Source: Sorlinia euscelidii (GTDB lineage Bacteria; Pseudomonadota; Alphaproteobacteria; Acetobacterales; Acetobacteraceae). Taken from it: DNA of 64,000 nucleotides. Made by a program: the position numbers and the translations under genes. The notes under the pieces were generated by a model. The model was not told where the DNA came from and did not search any database. It saw only the letters and a list, made by a program, of their open reading frames with translations. Of the stretch, positions 1-9,630 are shown piece after piece. The DNA lies in assembly GCF_036452155.1 (NCBI RefSeq), contig NZ_JAWJZY010000002.1. One strand, 5' to 3'. The first letter of the stretch is position 1. The number at the start of each line of letters is the position of its first letter.

Positions 1-441
1 ATCCACATCCTTGAAATCACGCCCCTCGGCGATTTCCTTGATCGTGAAATCAAATTCGTTGCGCGCTACGAAGTCAATCGGCGTGCCCTTGGCCATGCTC
101 TCATCCGGCTGGACAGCGACTTTCGCCCCGACCATGCCGATCTTGAGGTTGGGATTGACATCCTTGAGCATCTGCGCAACCCGCACGTCCGATGCGAAAG
201 ACGGGGTCGAGGTGTGCATCACGACGAGATCGCGGTTTTTCACATCCTTAAGAATAGGCTCGATACCCATGCGTGCGGGCGGCGCATCGATGAGGCGCGA
301 ATTTTCAACCATCGCCGCGGGTTGCGCCAGCCATGTCGGGAACCAGAAGGACCGAATCTCCCTTTTCGCCTGGTAGCGGGAGCCAGCACCTCCGTCAAAC
401 CCGTCAAATGATGGTGGTTGAAGAAAAAGCGTGCGCATCAT
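1..441 (-). CDS. hpnJ: Hopanoid biosynthesis radical SAM protein HpnJ (N-terminal part, cut by window edge)
   Basis: Only the first 147 codons are visible; the gene continues beyond position 1. The N-terminus (RTLFLQPPSFDGFDGGAGSR, then RYQAKRE) is the signature start of HpnJ. The visible part corresponds to the N-terminal B12-binding-like domain that precedes the radical SAM core; the CxxxCxxC motif lies outside the window. HpnJ is known to build the cyclitol ether headgroup of bacteriohopanetetrol by contracting a glucosamine ring, after HpnI and HpnK have acted. Two adjacent ATG codons (441 and 438) are both possible starts. It lies about 120 bases downstream of hpnI on the same strand, so co-transcription is likely (inference). 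Confidence 0.88.
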   Translation of the reverse strand, partial: MMRTLFLQPPSFDGFDGGAGSRYQAKREIRSFWFPTWLAQPAAMVENSRLIDAPPARMGIEPILKDVKNRDLVVMHTSTPSFASDVRVAQMLKDVNPNLKIGMVGAKVAVQPDESMAKGTPIDFVARNEFDFTIKEIAEGRDFKDVD

Positions 442-564
442 GGGACAGCCAACCTCTCGAAGTCACAAAGTTGCGGTGGAGTTTTAAGCGGACCCGCCAG
501 AAAACCGTCTAGAACCGTTCATCTAAGCATGCAGGGCGTCCGAGACAAGTCTCTTCACCCACGA

Positions 565-1737
565 TCAGCCTTTCGGCCGCGCTGATGTTGCACGAACATG
601 ACGGCGTATATGCAGGTGCTTCCCGCGCCAGGCCACGCGTCTGCCGCGGAGGCTACATAGCATGATCAGCGCCGAAAACCAGTCCCGTAAGGGTAAGGTG
701 GCGCACAGATATATGTCAGGCCGGCCCAGGGCGCGGTTGATAGCATGGGCAGCCAGCGCCCGGACCAGCCAGGTTGCAAGGAGGAACAAAACGGCACCCC
801 ATGCCAGGCCGCTCGTCACGACACACAACATCGCCCAGAAAAGGGAAAGCTGTGTTGAAGAGAGGGCATAACCTAAAGGTTCGAGGTTTTTAATGGTCCG
901 GCCCCAACGCAATTCATGATGGAAAAGCGCGGCCCAATCCGCCTCAGCAACGGTCGTTTCCGTCAGACGGGGGGCAAGGGCGACATGCAGGCCCGCATCC
1001 TGCACCTTATGGCCCAGCACGGCGTCATCAGCGACATGCCGGACAAGCGCCTCAAGTCCGCCGACCTGCGCCAACGTCTCCCGATGCAAGGCCATTGTCG
1101 CCCCCAGGCAATCCTCCCGCCCCAATTGGCGCGATAGCAGGACGCCGGGCATGAAGAACTGGTTGATCTGCGCCGCACCGAAACGGCGTACGTAAGTTGG
1201 TGAAGCGGGCAGACCGGCATAAAGCGTGGTGACGAGGCCGGTGCCTTTGACCTGAAGAAGCTGCACGAGGGCGCGGAGATAATCGCGGCCCGCGTGAATG
1301 TCCGAGTCGGCCATGACAATGATATCGTGACGCGCGGCCGGATACATATTGATCAAATTACTGACCTTGTGATTGACCCCATGGGCGGCGGGGTTGATCA
1401 CGAGGTCGATCTCAATGGCGGGAAACCGCGCCTGAAGCCTGTGCACAATGGAAATGGCGCTGTCATCATGCCCGTGCACGCCAAATACAATCTGGTAACG
1501 CGGATAATCCTGCATGCAGAATGACGTCAGAGCCGTTTCCAACATGGGTTCATCACCATGTAACGGCTTGAGAATCGTCACCCCGGGTAGATCCGCCGTT
1601 GGGATTTCGGCCCCCGTCAGATCCCGGCTTCCGATGATGAAGCGGCGCGTCAAGGCGGCACCCATCGTGGCTTGAAGCGTGCCAACGCCCGATATGGCCG
1701 CACACGCCCAGGCGAGGCTTTGCAATATCATGACCAT
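565..1737 (-). CDS. hpnI: Hopanoid biosynthesis glycosyltransferase HpnI
   Basis: 390 aa, GT2 family, ceramide-glucosyltransferase-like. HpnI transfers N-acetylglucosamine to bacteriohopanetetrol at the inner membrane. Visible features are an N-terminal hydrophobic segment, a GT-A core beginning VTILKPLHGDEP (about residues 52-63), the DSD metal-binding motif in VMADSDIHAG (about residue 143), the later acceptor-binding region HELRWGRTIK, and C-terminal membrane segments. A start three codons in (1731) is also possible. It sits between hpnM and hpnJ, all on the minus strand and in pathway order. No truncation is seen. Confidence 0.9.
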   Translation of the reverse strand: MVMILQSLAWACAAISGVGTLQATMGAALTRRFIIGSRDLTGAEIPTADLPGVTILKPLHGDEPMLETALTSFCMQDYPRYQIVFGVHGHDDSAISIVHRLQARFPAIEIDLVINPAAHGVNHKVSNLINMYPAARHDIIVMADSDIHAGRDYLRALVQLLQVKGTGLVTTLYAGLPASPTYVRRFGAAQINQFFMPGVLLSRQLGREDCLGATMALHRETLAQVGGLEALVRHVADDAVLGHKVQDAGLHVALAPRLTETTVAEADWAALFHHELRWGRTIKNLEPLGYALSSTQLSLFWAMLCVVTSGLAWGAVLFLLATWLVRALAAHAINRALGRPDIYLCATLPLRDWFSALIMLCSLRGRRVAWRGKHLHIRRHVRATSARPKG

Positions 1738-1815
1738 TGACGTTGCGCCCTGCGCTCACGCAGCCTGGCGTTATGATCGGAAGGGGACATCATTGAAAAA
1801 TCGTGAAATAACAGC

Positions 1816-2562
1816 TCAGTTTCCGAGAAAAGTCTCAGTCTTGCGGTCAAGAAGAGTCTTCAACCCTTCTGCGCCGCCACTTGCCAGACCTGCTGAAAAA
1901 TCTGCCCTTTGTGCCGCAACCTGGCTGATATGTCCGTTGAGAAGCACGTCTGTGATGCGATAACCATGGGGAAGATGCTGCACGACATAATCGATTTCCG
2001 TACTGTTATCAGGTCCGGCAATCGTTGAACGGATGATCTCACCATTTCCGTAAGACGTCGCCGTACTTTGTGGCTTGATGACAAAACTTGTTTTTTTACC
2101 CTTACCGAAACTGGACACGTAGCGCGCGACGGTGAAACGTCGGAATGAGTCGAGAAGACGTTGCTGGTCCTGCGCATTGAGATTGGCGAAGCGCATCCCG
2201 ACGGAATTCCGCAGAATTGTAGGCAGATCAAAAGCCGCATCGATAACGGGTGTCATGGTTTTGACACGCTGCGCGGCGCTAGAGTCCGCATTGGCCTCCA
2301 GCTTGCGCAGGCCCGCATATAGGGCTTCAACAGGTTGGGCGGCCGCGTTGGGCGCGGCAAGTTCCGCGCGGGTCGGTGTTTGCGCCACGGCGCTATTCAG
2401 GCCCGATGATACCGTCATGACGGCAGCGGCGCTCAGGAGGATATGACGGACCCACGCGCGCGCCGACGCGCTGGAACGCACGTCTTCACCGCTTGCCGTG
2501 CTCAGCTTTCGCACCGTCCCCTGTCGGATAAGGGAAGACGGGAAAAGCGCATATTTCAGCAT
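1816..2562 (-). CDS. hpnM: Hopanoid-associated MlaC-like periplasmic protein HpnM
   Basis: About 248 aa from the chosen start. The ATG at 2562 follows a strong AGAGGA ribosome site, and the open frame upstream of it looks non-coding. An N-terminal signal peptide is visible (hydrophobic run after RAWVRH, cleavage near SAVAQT). The mature part is a Ttg2D/MlaC-type lipid-binding domain (VDAAFDLPTILRN, then RRFTVARYVSSFG and the ITDVLLNGHIS segment). HpnM family members are linked to hopanoid trafficking to the outer membrane, based on their MlaC similarity and gene context. It is divergent from hpnH and heads the minus-strand hpnM-hpnI-hpnJ group. Confidence 0.85.
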   Translation of the reverse strand: MLKYALFPSSLIRQGTVRKLSTASGEDVRSSASARAWVRHILLSAAAVMTVSSGLNSAVAQTPTRAELAAPNAAAQPVEALYAGLRKLEANADSSAAQRVKTMTPVIDAAFDLPTILRNSVGMRFANLNAQDQQRLLDSFRRFTVARYVSSFGKGKKTSFVIKPQSTATSYGNGEIIRSTIAGPDNSTEIDYVVQHLPHGYRITDVLLNGHISQVAAQRADFSAGLASGGAEGLKTLLDRKTETFLGN

Positions 2563-2853
2563 GTCGTGTCCTCTACTTAGCACGCCATCGGCCCAAATTC
2601 TCACCTGTGGCGCGGACTGGCCAAAAATTGTTACAGGTCGCCCCAGCCAATATGGCGGGCCCTGTCCCTGATCGCGCATGCGTAACGCGTCAGGGTCGAA
2701 ACTGCAATCAATCATTATCAAACTCAGGCGTAACATGAGAAAGCAGAAACCGCTTTACAATCCCGGCCATCATGTCGAGACTATCGCCATCAGGATCGCG
2801 ACATGCGACTGTTACCCTAAAACCACAATCGCAACCGACCGAAAAAGGGGACG

Positions 2854-2881
2854 TTGAGGGACGGGTGGACCACGTTATATA
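2854..2881 (+). promoter_or_regulatory. Candidate sigma70 promoter of hpnH
   Basis: TTGAGG at 2854-2859 and TATATA at 2876-2881 are 16 bases apart (or TATAGT at 18). They lie about 170 bases upstream of the hpnH ATG, in the divergent hpnM/hpnH spacer. The rest of 2563-3049 holds no gene I can support, and no riboswitch or operator was recognised in it. Confidence 0.4.
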
Positions 2882-3049
2882 GTGCAGGGTTAAATGCCAG
2901 CAGCAATGGCCTGCCATCCCGGCGGGACAGGACCCGGCGTCAAAGTGACGGCACATGTTGCAGGCGAGACATTATTTAAGAGCACCGGGGCGACGCGGCG
3001 AACCCTGACAGCGGAGATGCAGAGTCGCGGTGCAGGAGTAGAAAGTTTC

Positions 3050-4240
3050 ATGGCCGTTCCGATAATGCAAGCTGTCCGAGTCGGGCATTACGTTGTGAAG
3101 CAGCATTTGCTGGGGCGTAAGCGCTACCCGCTCGTTTTGATGCTGGAACCGCTATTTCGGTGCAATCTGGCCTGTGCGGGGTGCGGCAAGATCGACTACC
3201 CGGCGCAAATCCTGAATCAGCGCATGAGCGTGCAGGAATGTCTTGATGCTGATGCAGAGGCCGATGCACCCGTCATCGCGATTGCGGGCGGTGAGCCCCT
3301 TCTGCATAAGGAAATGCCGCAGATCGTCAAAGGGCTGATTGGCCGTAAAAAATACGTCTATCTTTGCACCAATGCGCTCCTGCTTGAAAAAAAGCTCGAC
3401 GATTATACCCCATCGCCTTTCTTTTCCTTCGATGTGCATCTTGATGGCGACGCCAACATGCATGATGCCTCCGTTTGTCAGGACGGCGTCTATGAGCGCG
3501 CCGTCGCCGCCATTCTCAACGCGAAGGCACGTGGTTTCCGCGTCTCGATCAATTGCACCTTGTTTGATGGCGCAGACCCGAAGCGCGTGGCCAGCTTCTT
3601 TGATGAAGTCATGGCCATGGGCGTGGACGGTATTATGACGGCCCCCGGTTACGCTTATGAGCGTGCGCCTGATCAGGAGCATTTCCTGAACCGGCAGAAA
3701 ACCAAACAGCTTTTCAGGGATATCTTCCGGCTCGGTAAGGGCAAGAAATGGCGTTTTACGCAGTCGCCTCTCTTCCTGAACTTCCTGGCCGGTAATGAGA
3801 CGTATCATTGCACGCCCTGGGGCAAGCCCCTGCGGACAGTGTTCGGTTGGCAGCGCCCCTGCTATCTGCTGGGTGAAGGCTATGCCAAAACCTACCAGGA
3901 ACTGATGGATGACACAGCCTGGGAAAAATATGGCACGGGCGCCTATGAGAAATGCGCTGACTGCATGGTGCATTCCGGTTACGAGTCGACCGCCGTCATG
4001 GATGCGGTGCGTCGCCCCTGGCATATTATGAAGGTCGCGCTTTTCGGCCCTGAAACCGAGAAGCCTATGGCGCCTGAGATCTCTCTCGAAAACCAGCGTC
4101 CGGCTGAATATCGTTATGAGGAACAGGTCCACGCCCAGATTCAAAATATCGAGGCGCAGAAACCGGCGCGCGCACCGCGCGTGCGCTTCCATCGTGCTGA
4201 GACAGCGCCGGCTGAAGAAAAATCAGCGGCAACCGCCTGA
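3050..4240 (+). CDS. hpnH: Adenosyl-hopane transferase HpnH (radical SAM)
   Basis: 396 aa. HpnH joins a 5'-deoxyadenosyl radical to diploptene, giving adenosylhopane, the first step in making extended C35 hopanoids. The radical SAM cluster motif is C38-x3-C42-x2-C45 in RCNLACAGCG, followed by the SAM-binding GGEP of IAGGEPLLH. A C-terminal SPASM-like cysteine region (CADCMVHSGYE) is present. The ATG at 3050 was preferred because AGGAG lies about 12 bases upstream and family members begin MAVP near this point; the longer open frame (from 2894) has no family-like sequence. It is divergent from hpnM. Confidence 0.93.
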   Translation: MAVPIMQAVRVGHYVVKQHLLGRKRYPLVLMLEPLFRCNLACAGCGKIDYPAQILNQRMSVQECLDADAEADAPVIAIAGGEPLLHKEMPQIVKGLIGRKKYVYLCTNALLLEKKLDDYTPSPFFSFDVHLDGDANMHDASVCQDGVYERAVAAILNAKARGFRVSINCTLFDGADPKRVASFFDEVMAMGVDGIMTAPGYAYERAPDQEHFLNRQKTKQLFRDIFRLGKGKKWRFTQSPLFLNFLAGNETYHCTPWGKPLRTVFGWQRPCYLLGEGYAKTYQELMDDTAWEKYGTGAYEKCADCMVHSGYESTAVMDAVRRPWHIMKVALFGPETEKPMAPEISLENQRPAEYRYEEQVHAQIQNIEAQKPARAPRVRFHRAETAPAEEKSAATA

Positions 4241-4442
4241 AAGCAACGCGGAATCGCGTGATGCAGCCGATGGGATTTGTCATAAGCGGTCAGGGCCTGA
4301 ATGGATGCGGATCATCCTTATCCATTCGGGGTGGCCCGCATCAGGGTGGCGGGCGGCCTGATCCGACCTCGGTAAAGCTGGTTGATCGCGGTGGCTGGGC
4401 GGATGATGGCCGCATGCGTCATTGGGGGCATTGCCTGTCATC

Positions 4443-5735
4443 ATGACGGCGCCGATAATGATCGTCTGCCTTCTTATCCTCATCAATGCGATTTTCGCGA
4501 TGGGGGAAATGGCGCTCGTCTCCTCCAAACGGCTGCGCCTCGCTGAAATGGCGAAGGCCAAAGTGCGCGGTGCAGCCCGCGCCCTGCAACTGGCGGATGA
4601 CCCGCAATCTTTTCTGCCGACCGTTCAGGTGGGCATGACGGTGGTCTCTATTCTTGAAGGTGCTTTCGGCGGGAGTGAGATCGAGCACCATCTCGCCCGG
4701 GAAATCGCGCGTGTCGAGAGCCTGAAAAATTACGCCAACGATATCTCGATTTTCATTGTCGTGCTCATCATCACGTTGGGGATGCTGATTTTCGGAGAGC
4801 TTGTCCCCAAGCAACTCGCACTTTACCACCCTGAGCGCTACGCCGCACGCCTCTCCACCATCCTGTCCGTGACATCGGCCATTATGCGGCCCATCGTCAA
4901 GACATTGAGCGCTGCATCATCACTCATCATTCGTCTGCTCGGCGCGCGCGGGGCGGAACGCGCCTCCCTGACAGAGGAGGAATTGCGTGCCGTCCTCGTT
5001 GAAGGTGCGCGCGCCGGCGTGCTGGAGGCGGAAGAGCGCGTCATGATTGAACGGCTTCTCCGCCTTGCGGATCGGCCTGTCCGCGCCATCATGACACCGC
5101 GAAATGAGTTATTCTGGGTGGATCGCCACTCAAGCCGGGAGGCGTTAATCGTCAAACTGCGTGACTCGAAATTTACGCGTATTGTCGTTTGCGAAGGCGA
5201 TGTTGACCATCCCGTTGGCATCGTTTTGGCAAAAGATCTGATGGATCGCCTGCTTCAGGGCTTGCCTCTTTCCATCGAAGCGGCGCTGAAAACGCCGGTT
5301 GTTGTTCCGGACAGTCTGAGTGCGCAGGATATGATCGAACTCATGCGCCAGAACAGCTCAGGGATTGCTTTTGTCCTTGATGAATATGGCTCGTTTGAAG
5401 GTGTCGTGACGCCGTCCGACATTTTTGAGGCCATTGTTGGTGATGAGCATCTGGAACAGAATAAGACGAAAAATGAGAAATCCGCCCTCTCCGGGGAATA
5501 TGTGCTGGATGGCTTCATGCCGGCAGATGAGGTGCGGTCGCTTCTTGATCTGCCTGAACTCCCCGCTCAGGGAAGCTATCACACGCTGGGGGGGTTAATC
5601 CTGACTCTTTTGCGGCGGGTACCGTCGCAGGGTGATAAAATCATTTTCGGGCGATGGATGTTTGAAGTCACAAAAATGGATAAGAGGCGCGTTATCGAAG
5701 CCCGCGCGAGCCGTCAGGTACTCGCCGAAAATTGA
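4443..5735 (+). CDS. CNNM/CBS-domain membrane protein (HlyC/CorC family)
   Basis: About 430 aa. The order is an N-terminal CNNM (DUF21) domain with three to four membrane segments (IMIVCLLILINAIFAMGEM onward, VGMTVVSILEG, IFIVVLIITLG), a CBS pair starting at RAIMTPRNELFWVD, and a C-terminal CorC_HlyC domain (YVLDGFMPADEVRSLL). Family members affect Mg2+/Co2+ efflux; haemolysin naming is historical. The ATG at 4443 was chosen, but the ribosome site is weak and an upstream TTG (4422) or the ATG at 4458 cannot be excluded. It is a single gene, ending before a hairpin at 5855-5878. Confidence 0.85.
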   Translation: MTAPIMIVCLLILINAIFAMGEMALVSSKRLRLAEMAKAKVRGAARALQLADDPQSFLPTVQVGMTVVSILEGAFGGSEIEHHLAREIARVESLKNYANDISIFIVVLIITLGMLIFGELVPKQLALYHPERYAARLSTILSVTSAIMRPIVKTLSAASSLIIRLLGARGAERASLTEEELRAVLVEGARAGVLEAEERVMIERLLRLADRPVRAIMTPRNELFWVDRHSSREALIVKLRDSKFTRIVVCEGDVDHPVGIVLAKDLMDRLLQGLPLSIEAALKTPVVVPDSLSAQDMIELMRQNSSGIAFVLDEYGSFEGVVTPSDIFEAIVGDEHLEQNKTKNEKSALSGEYVLDGFMPADEVRSLLDLPELPAQGSYHTLGGLILTLLRRVPSQGDKIIFGRWMFEVTKMDKRRVIEARASRQVLAEN

Positions 5736-5854
5736 GTTGATAAGACGTTCCGCCATGGGTGCGGCGAGATCGGGGTGTTGTGACGTTTCGCGCCCCGTTT
5801 TACCCCTCTCCCTCGGTACCCGTATCCCTTGTCTTGATGTGATGCGCGACGGAA

Positions 5855-5878
5855 GGTGTCACGTTTGACCGTGACACC
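5855..5878. terminator. Hairpin between convergent genes
   Basis: A perfect 9-bp stem (GGTGTCACG / CGTGACACC) with a 6-base loop lies between the converging CNNM gene and the first GH39 gene. The T-tract is poor, so it is a likely but not canonical intrinsic terminator. Confidence 0.5.
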
Positions 5879-5898
5879 CTCAAACCTTTCTCCAACAA

Positions 5899-7683
5899 TT
5901 ATCTCTTATGAGTAGGCGGCAAAGGCTGAAAACGGTGCCAGTCCCTTAAAGTGATCGTGTAAAGCGTCACCGTGCTTTCCTTCGCATTCCCGTCCTCAAT
6001 GATGTAGTCATTACCGTCATACCAATAGGCCAATTCCTGTGAAACATCGGGCGGCATAACGCCACTCAGATCGCCGCCTTCATAGAGGCGATGCGCTTTT
6101 ATCCCGTCGACACGCCCGGCCAGATCATTGATCACCAGATGCACGCCGCCGGCGCTTTGCGCGTAATCGCGGGTCCGGATGGGATAGGGTGATGAGGATG
6201 GCAAAGTCGGTGCCCAGGCCTGCTGGGGCACCTCGTTGTTGTTATGAAGGGTGGTTGGATCCTGGCCGCCGAACCAATGCTCCCGTGACCAATCATCGGT
6301 GATCTCCGCGAGGCTTCGACCCGTATCGACGTAATGCTGATTGTAATAAATATTGCCGACCGGGGGCGTATACATTTGCGGCAGCGACTTGTCGATGCGG
6401 TAATTTGCGACGAGGATGTTGATTTTGCCGCTGGACGACCCTGCGAGAATGCTGACACCTGTGCGTCCCGCATCTGACGTTGAGAGAAGCTGCGGCGTAT
6501 CAAACATTTCATTATATAATTTGAAAGTCTGCGCGACATAGGAGCAGAATGCTTTCGCGTTCGGGATCGCAGGGTTGAATGCATCGTTAAACAGCCCGAA
6601 TGCACCACCGTCACCGCGATAATAATGGGCATGGTCGACCCGGCACTTATTCATGCCGATCAACGTGGAGGCGACGAAAGCGGCGTTCTGCGCGCTCTGC
6701 ACTTTGCTGTACATCAGGTAGGATGCGTAAGGGCTGACATTCCACTCTGAGCAGATACTTTCCACTTCGCTGTAGCCGTAAGCATCAAGTGCAGCGGCGA
6801 CACCGTCAGCCGCGTCCAGAATATTTTGCGGATCGGCTGTCTCGCTCGGGTAAAAGTGCCAGGAGAGAAAATCGATCGGGACATTCTTTGCGCGGCAATA
6901 AGCGAGGAGCCCGTCAAGGAAGGCGCCCCCTATATTCAGCCCGAACGCGGCCCCCGCGCCCCCGATTTTGACATCGGCGTCAATGGATCTGATCTTCCGT
7001 GCGACCGTGGCGTAAAATTCGTAGTAGCGTGACACATCGTCCGTGTTCCAGAAGAAAGGAAGATCCGGCTCATTCCAGATTTCCCAGTATTTGACCTTGC
7101 GCGGAAGGCCCGATTTTGAAAGATCGCTGGAATAACGTTTGACAAGTTCACCGACGAGTTCGGCATAGATTTTGAAATTGGATGGTAATTCCCACCCACC
7201 ATCATTTGAGCGCCCGATGCGGAACATGATTTCGCCGCCTGAGGCGCTGCTCGCCGCGGTATCAATGTTATCGATCGTCTGCTTCAGGTAATAATCGGTG
7301 GGTGCGTAATTTGCATCTTTCTTCGCGAGACTGCTGCTGAACTTCTTCATGCCTTTCACAGCATTCGGAAAAATAACGCGCGCATTATTGAAATCGGCAA
7401 TAAAATTTCTTGCGCGGTCCTGCTGATCCTGCGGTACGTTGGGAAGGAGCTGGTTCGTATTCGCCGCGCGATTGGCGTCGAAATAGGGTTCAATGTCACA
7501 GACGCCATAAATATCGTGCATCCGAATGTGAATGAGGCCCAATTGTCTGAATTGATCCTGGAGATCGGGAAAACCCGGCATGAAGGAAATGGGCGAACCA
7601 TTCACGCCATTGACCTGCCTGACCTCCGCGGACCTATTGCCGCTCGAAAGGGGTGTTTTAGGGTCAATCTGAATTCTGAACAT
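5899..7683 (-). CDS. GH39-type glycoside hydrolase, copy 1
   Basis: 594 aa, one of three tandem paralogues. The (beta/alpha)8 core carries the clan A acid/base motif EIWNEPDL (E205) and the likely nucleophile E313 in CSEWNV, as expected for GH39 (beta-xylosidase and PslG-like enzymes). DFLSWHFYP and HYYRGDGG are conserved in all three copies. No signal peptide or lipobox is visible: the N-terminus is MFRIQIDPKTP. This copy lacks the Pro/Ala-rich linker of the other two and has a divergent C-terminal beta domain ending in a polar tail. A ribosome site AGAGGA precedes the ATG. It lies 119 bases after copy 2 and may be co-transcribed with it. Substrate is unknown. Confidence 0.8.
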   Translation of the reverse strand: MFRIQIDPKTPLSSGNRSAEVRQVNGVNGSPISFMPGFPDLQDQFRQLGLIHIRMHDIYGVCDIEPYFDANRAANTNQLLPNVPQDQQDRARNFIADFNNARVIFPNAVKGMKKFSSSLAKKDANYAPTDYYLKQTIDNIDTAASSASGGEIMFRIGRSNDGGWELPSNFKIYAELVGELVKRYSSDLSKSGLPRKVKYWEIWNEPDLPFFWNTDDVSRYYEFYATVARKIRSIDADVKIGGAGAAFGLNIGGAFLDGLLAYCRAKNVPIDFLSWHFYPSETADPQNILDAADGVAAALDAYGYSEVESICSEWNVSPYASYLMYSKVQSAQNAAFVASTLIGMNKCRVDHAHYYRGDGGAFGLFNDAFNPAIPNAKAFCSYVAQTFKLYNEMFDTPQLLSTSDAGRTGVSILAGSSSGKINILVANYRIDKSLPQMYTPPVGNIYYNQHYVDTGRSLAEITDDWSREHWFGGQDPTTLHNNNEVPQQAWAPTLPSSSPYPIRTRDYAQSAGGVHLVINDLAGRVDGIKAHRLYEGGDLSGVMPPDVSQELAYWYDGNDYIIEDGNAKESTVTLYTITLRDWHRFQPLPPTHKR

Positions 7684-7802
7684 GATGGGAATCCTCTTAT
7701 TTTTCTTTTTCTGTCACGCTTTTGACAATGTTCGAGATGGTCCGACCCGCGAAGATAATTGGCGGTTGGGCCATTGAGTCTAAATGGGTACTCGAGTAAT
7801 AT

Positions 7803-9575
7803 TTACCAAATGATCGAGTAATGCGTTACCGTGTACGGAACGGCTAATGGATCGTAAATCGTGATGTTATTGCCATTATATTGTGCATTCACGCCCCCAT
7901 TATTTACCGGGGGGAGCACCGCGCCGAGATCACCGCCTTGAACGATGCGACGGACCTCAAGCCTGGGCGTAAAGGTCGGCAGGCCACTGACATTCAGGAC
8001 GATACCATCATTGACGGCCATGACGGCGGGGGCCGGGGCCGGGGCCGTATCCAAAGGGGGCTTTGAGGCTACCGGATCCGCGCCATCCTCATCGGTTTCC
8101 GGCGCGTCCTGATGTGCGTCGTGCGATGGCGGATGGTATTGCGTCTGGCGCAGGAGGCTGGGTTTGGACCCGCCGAACCAGTGTTCAATGCTCCAATCAT
8201 CATCAATGGCGAAGAGGAGGCGGCCTGAATCCACGTAATGTTGCTGATTAAGGCCGCCGCTCGGCGTTTTTGCGCCTGCTGCCAGCCGCAAATCGGGCGT
8301 GAAATTCGAGACGAGCACGTTGACGGCATTTGTGCCGCGTCCCGCCAGAACATAGATGTCGTTGCCGGAGAGTTCAGGGGTTGCCAGAAGTTGCGGCGTG
8401 CCGAACATTTGCTTGTAAAGCCCGAAAGCCTGCGCTGCATAAGTGCAGAAAGCCTTGCTGGAGGGATCTCTCGGATTGGGGGCGTCATTGAAAAGGCCAA
8501 GGAAACCTGCATCGCCCCGGTAATAATAGGCTTTATCAACGGCAGATTTGTTCATCGTGATAAAGCTTGCGGTTATATAGGCCGCATTTTCGGCGGATTG
8601 GACCGCTGACGCGGTAACGGCTGAGGAGAGGGGCGTGATGTTCCATTCCGTGCAGATACTCTCCGCGGATGTGAAGCCAGCGCGATCCAGATTTTGTCTT
8701 TGAAGGGCGGCGCACGTCGCGAAGCGACGGGGGTCCGACGAGTTCTGGGCGTAATAATGCCAGGACAGGAAATCGAGCGGCACGCCATTATTTCGGCAAT
8801 AATTGACCAGGCCGCGCGTATAGGGACCGGAACCATCATCGCCATTGGCAACGCCACTCCCACCTACTTTGGCAGAAGGGTCAATCGATTTGATTTTGCG
8901 CGCAATTTTTTCATACATGGAGTAAAATTGCGCTGGCGTTCCGGTCCAGAACAGGCCGAGATCGGGCTCATTCCAGATTTCCCAATACAGGACCTTTCGC
9001 GGGATGCCGGACATGGAAATATTCGCCGAATAACGTTCCACGGCCTGACCTACCAGATCAGCATAAATATCGAAATTCGCGGGGACCGAGCTGTCGCCTC
9101 CGTTTGAGCGTCCGATGCGAAACATCACATTGCGCTCAATATGTCCGGGATTGAGACTCTCGATATTCTCCATTGTCTTGCGAATGTAGTAATCGGTTGG
9201 CGCCCAATTGGGCGTCGAACTTGCCAGAGACTGACTGAATACGCGCATTCCCGCATTTGCATGCGGGAATATGGCGCGATCCTTCGTGATGGCAGCAACG
9301 AAAGCTGCCGCGCGCACTTTTTGTAGCGTCGGAACGGCAATCATGAGCTGGGAATTTAATTGCAGCGGGAAGACGACGTCTTCAATGTCGCCAGGCCCGA
9401 AAATATCATGGAAACGCACATGGCTGATGCCGATCTGATTAAACTGGTCCTGTAAGTCTGGATATCCCGGCATGAACGAGATCGGCGCGCCATTAACGCC
9501 GTTAATGTCTTTGACTTGACCGTTTTTACCTTGACCAAACGCAGGTTGATTTGCGTTAATACTGATCTGCTGCAT
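7803..9575 (-). CDS. GH39-type glycoside hydrolase, copy 2
   Basis: 590 aa. The GH39 catalytic core has acid/base E203 in EIWNEPDL and putative nucleophile E310 in CTEWNI. A Pro/Ala/Asp-rich linker (about residues 480-515) is followed by a small beta-rich C-terminal domain ending HYSIIW. The start MQQISINAN is close to that of copy 3, and there is no recognisable Sec, Tat or lipoprotein signal. It has its own strong promoter (9602-9630). It is more similar to copy 3 than to copy 1 over its whole length. The role is inferred as hydrolysis of a polysaccharide; the target is not identifiable. Confidence 0.8.
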   Translation of the reverse strand: MQQISINANQPAFGQGKNGQVKDINGVNGAPISFMPGYPDLQDQFNQIGISHVRFHDIFGPGDIEDVVFPLQLNSQLMIAVPTLQKVRAAAFVAAITKDRAIFPHANAGMRVFSQSLASSTPNWAPTDYYIRKTMENIESLNPGHIERNVMFRIGRSNGGDSSVPANFDIYADLVGQAVERYSANISMSGIPRKVLYWEIWNEPDLGLFWTGTPAQFYSMYEKIARKIKSIDPSAKVGGSGVANGDDGSGPYTRGLVNYCRNNGVPLDFLSWHYYAQNSSDPRRFATCAALQRQNLDRAGFTSAESICTEWNITPLSSAVTASAVQSAENAAYITASFITMNKSAVDKAYYYRGDAGFLGLFNDAPNPRDPSSKAFCTYAAQAFGLYKQMFGTPQLLATPELSGNDIYVLAGRGTNAVNVLVSNFTPDLRLAAGAKTPSGGLNQQHYVDSGRLLFAIDDDWSIEHWFGGSKPSLLRQTQYHPPSHDAHQDAPETDEDGADPVASKPPLDTAPAPAPAVMAVNDGIVLNVSGLPTFTPRLEVRRIVQGGDLGAVLPPVNNGGVNAQYNGNNITIYDPLAVPYTVTHYSIIW

Positions 9576-9601
9576 GATGTACTCTTTTTCTTATTATCTC
9601 A

Positions 9602-9630
9602 ATTGTAACCGATGTATTCGTCGTCCTCAA
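9602..9630 (-). promoter_or_regulatory. Sigma70 promoter of GH39 copy 2
   Basis: On the minus strand TTGAGG (9630-9625) and TACAAT (9607-9602) are separated by exactly 17 bases. The start codon at 9575 is about 27 bases further on, so the leader is very short. AAGAG precedes the ATG. Confidence 0.65.

Noticed and set aside
3152..4192. Long antisense open frame (346 codons) opposite hpnH
   Set aside because: It mirrors the codon structure of hpnH, has no family-like sequence and no ribosome site. Shadow of a high-G+C gene.
4299..4327. Inverted repeat GAATGGAT/ATCCATTC before the CNNM gene
   Set aside because: A+T-rich 8-bp stem with 13-base loop and no T-tract; too weak to call terminator or operator.
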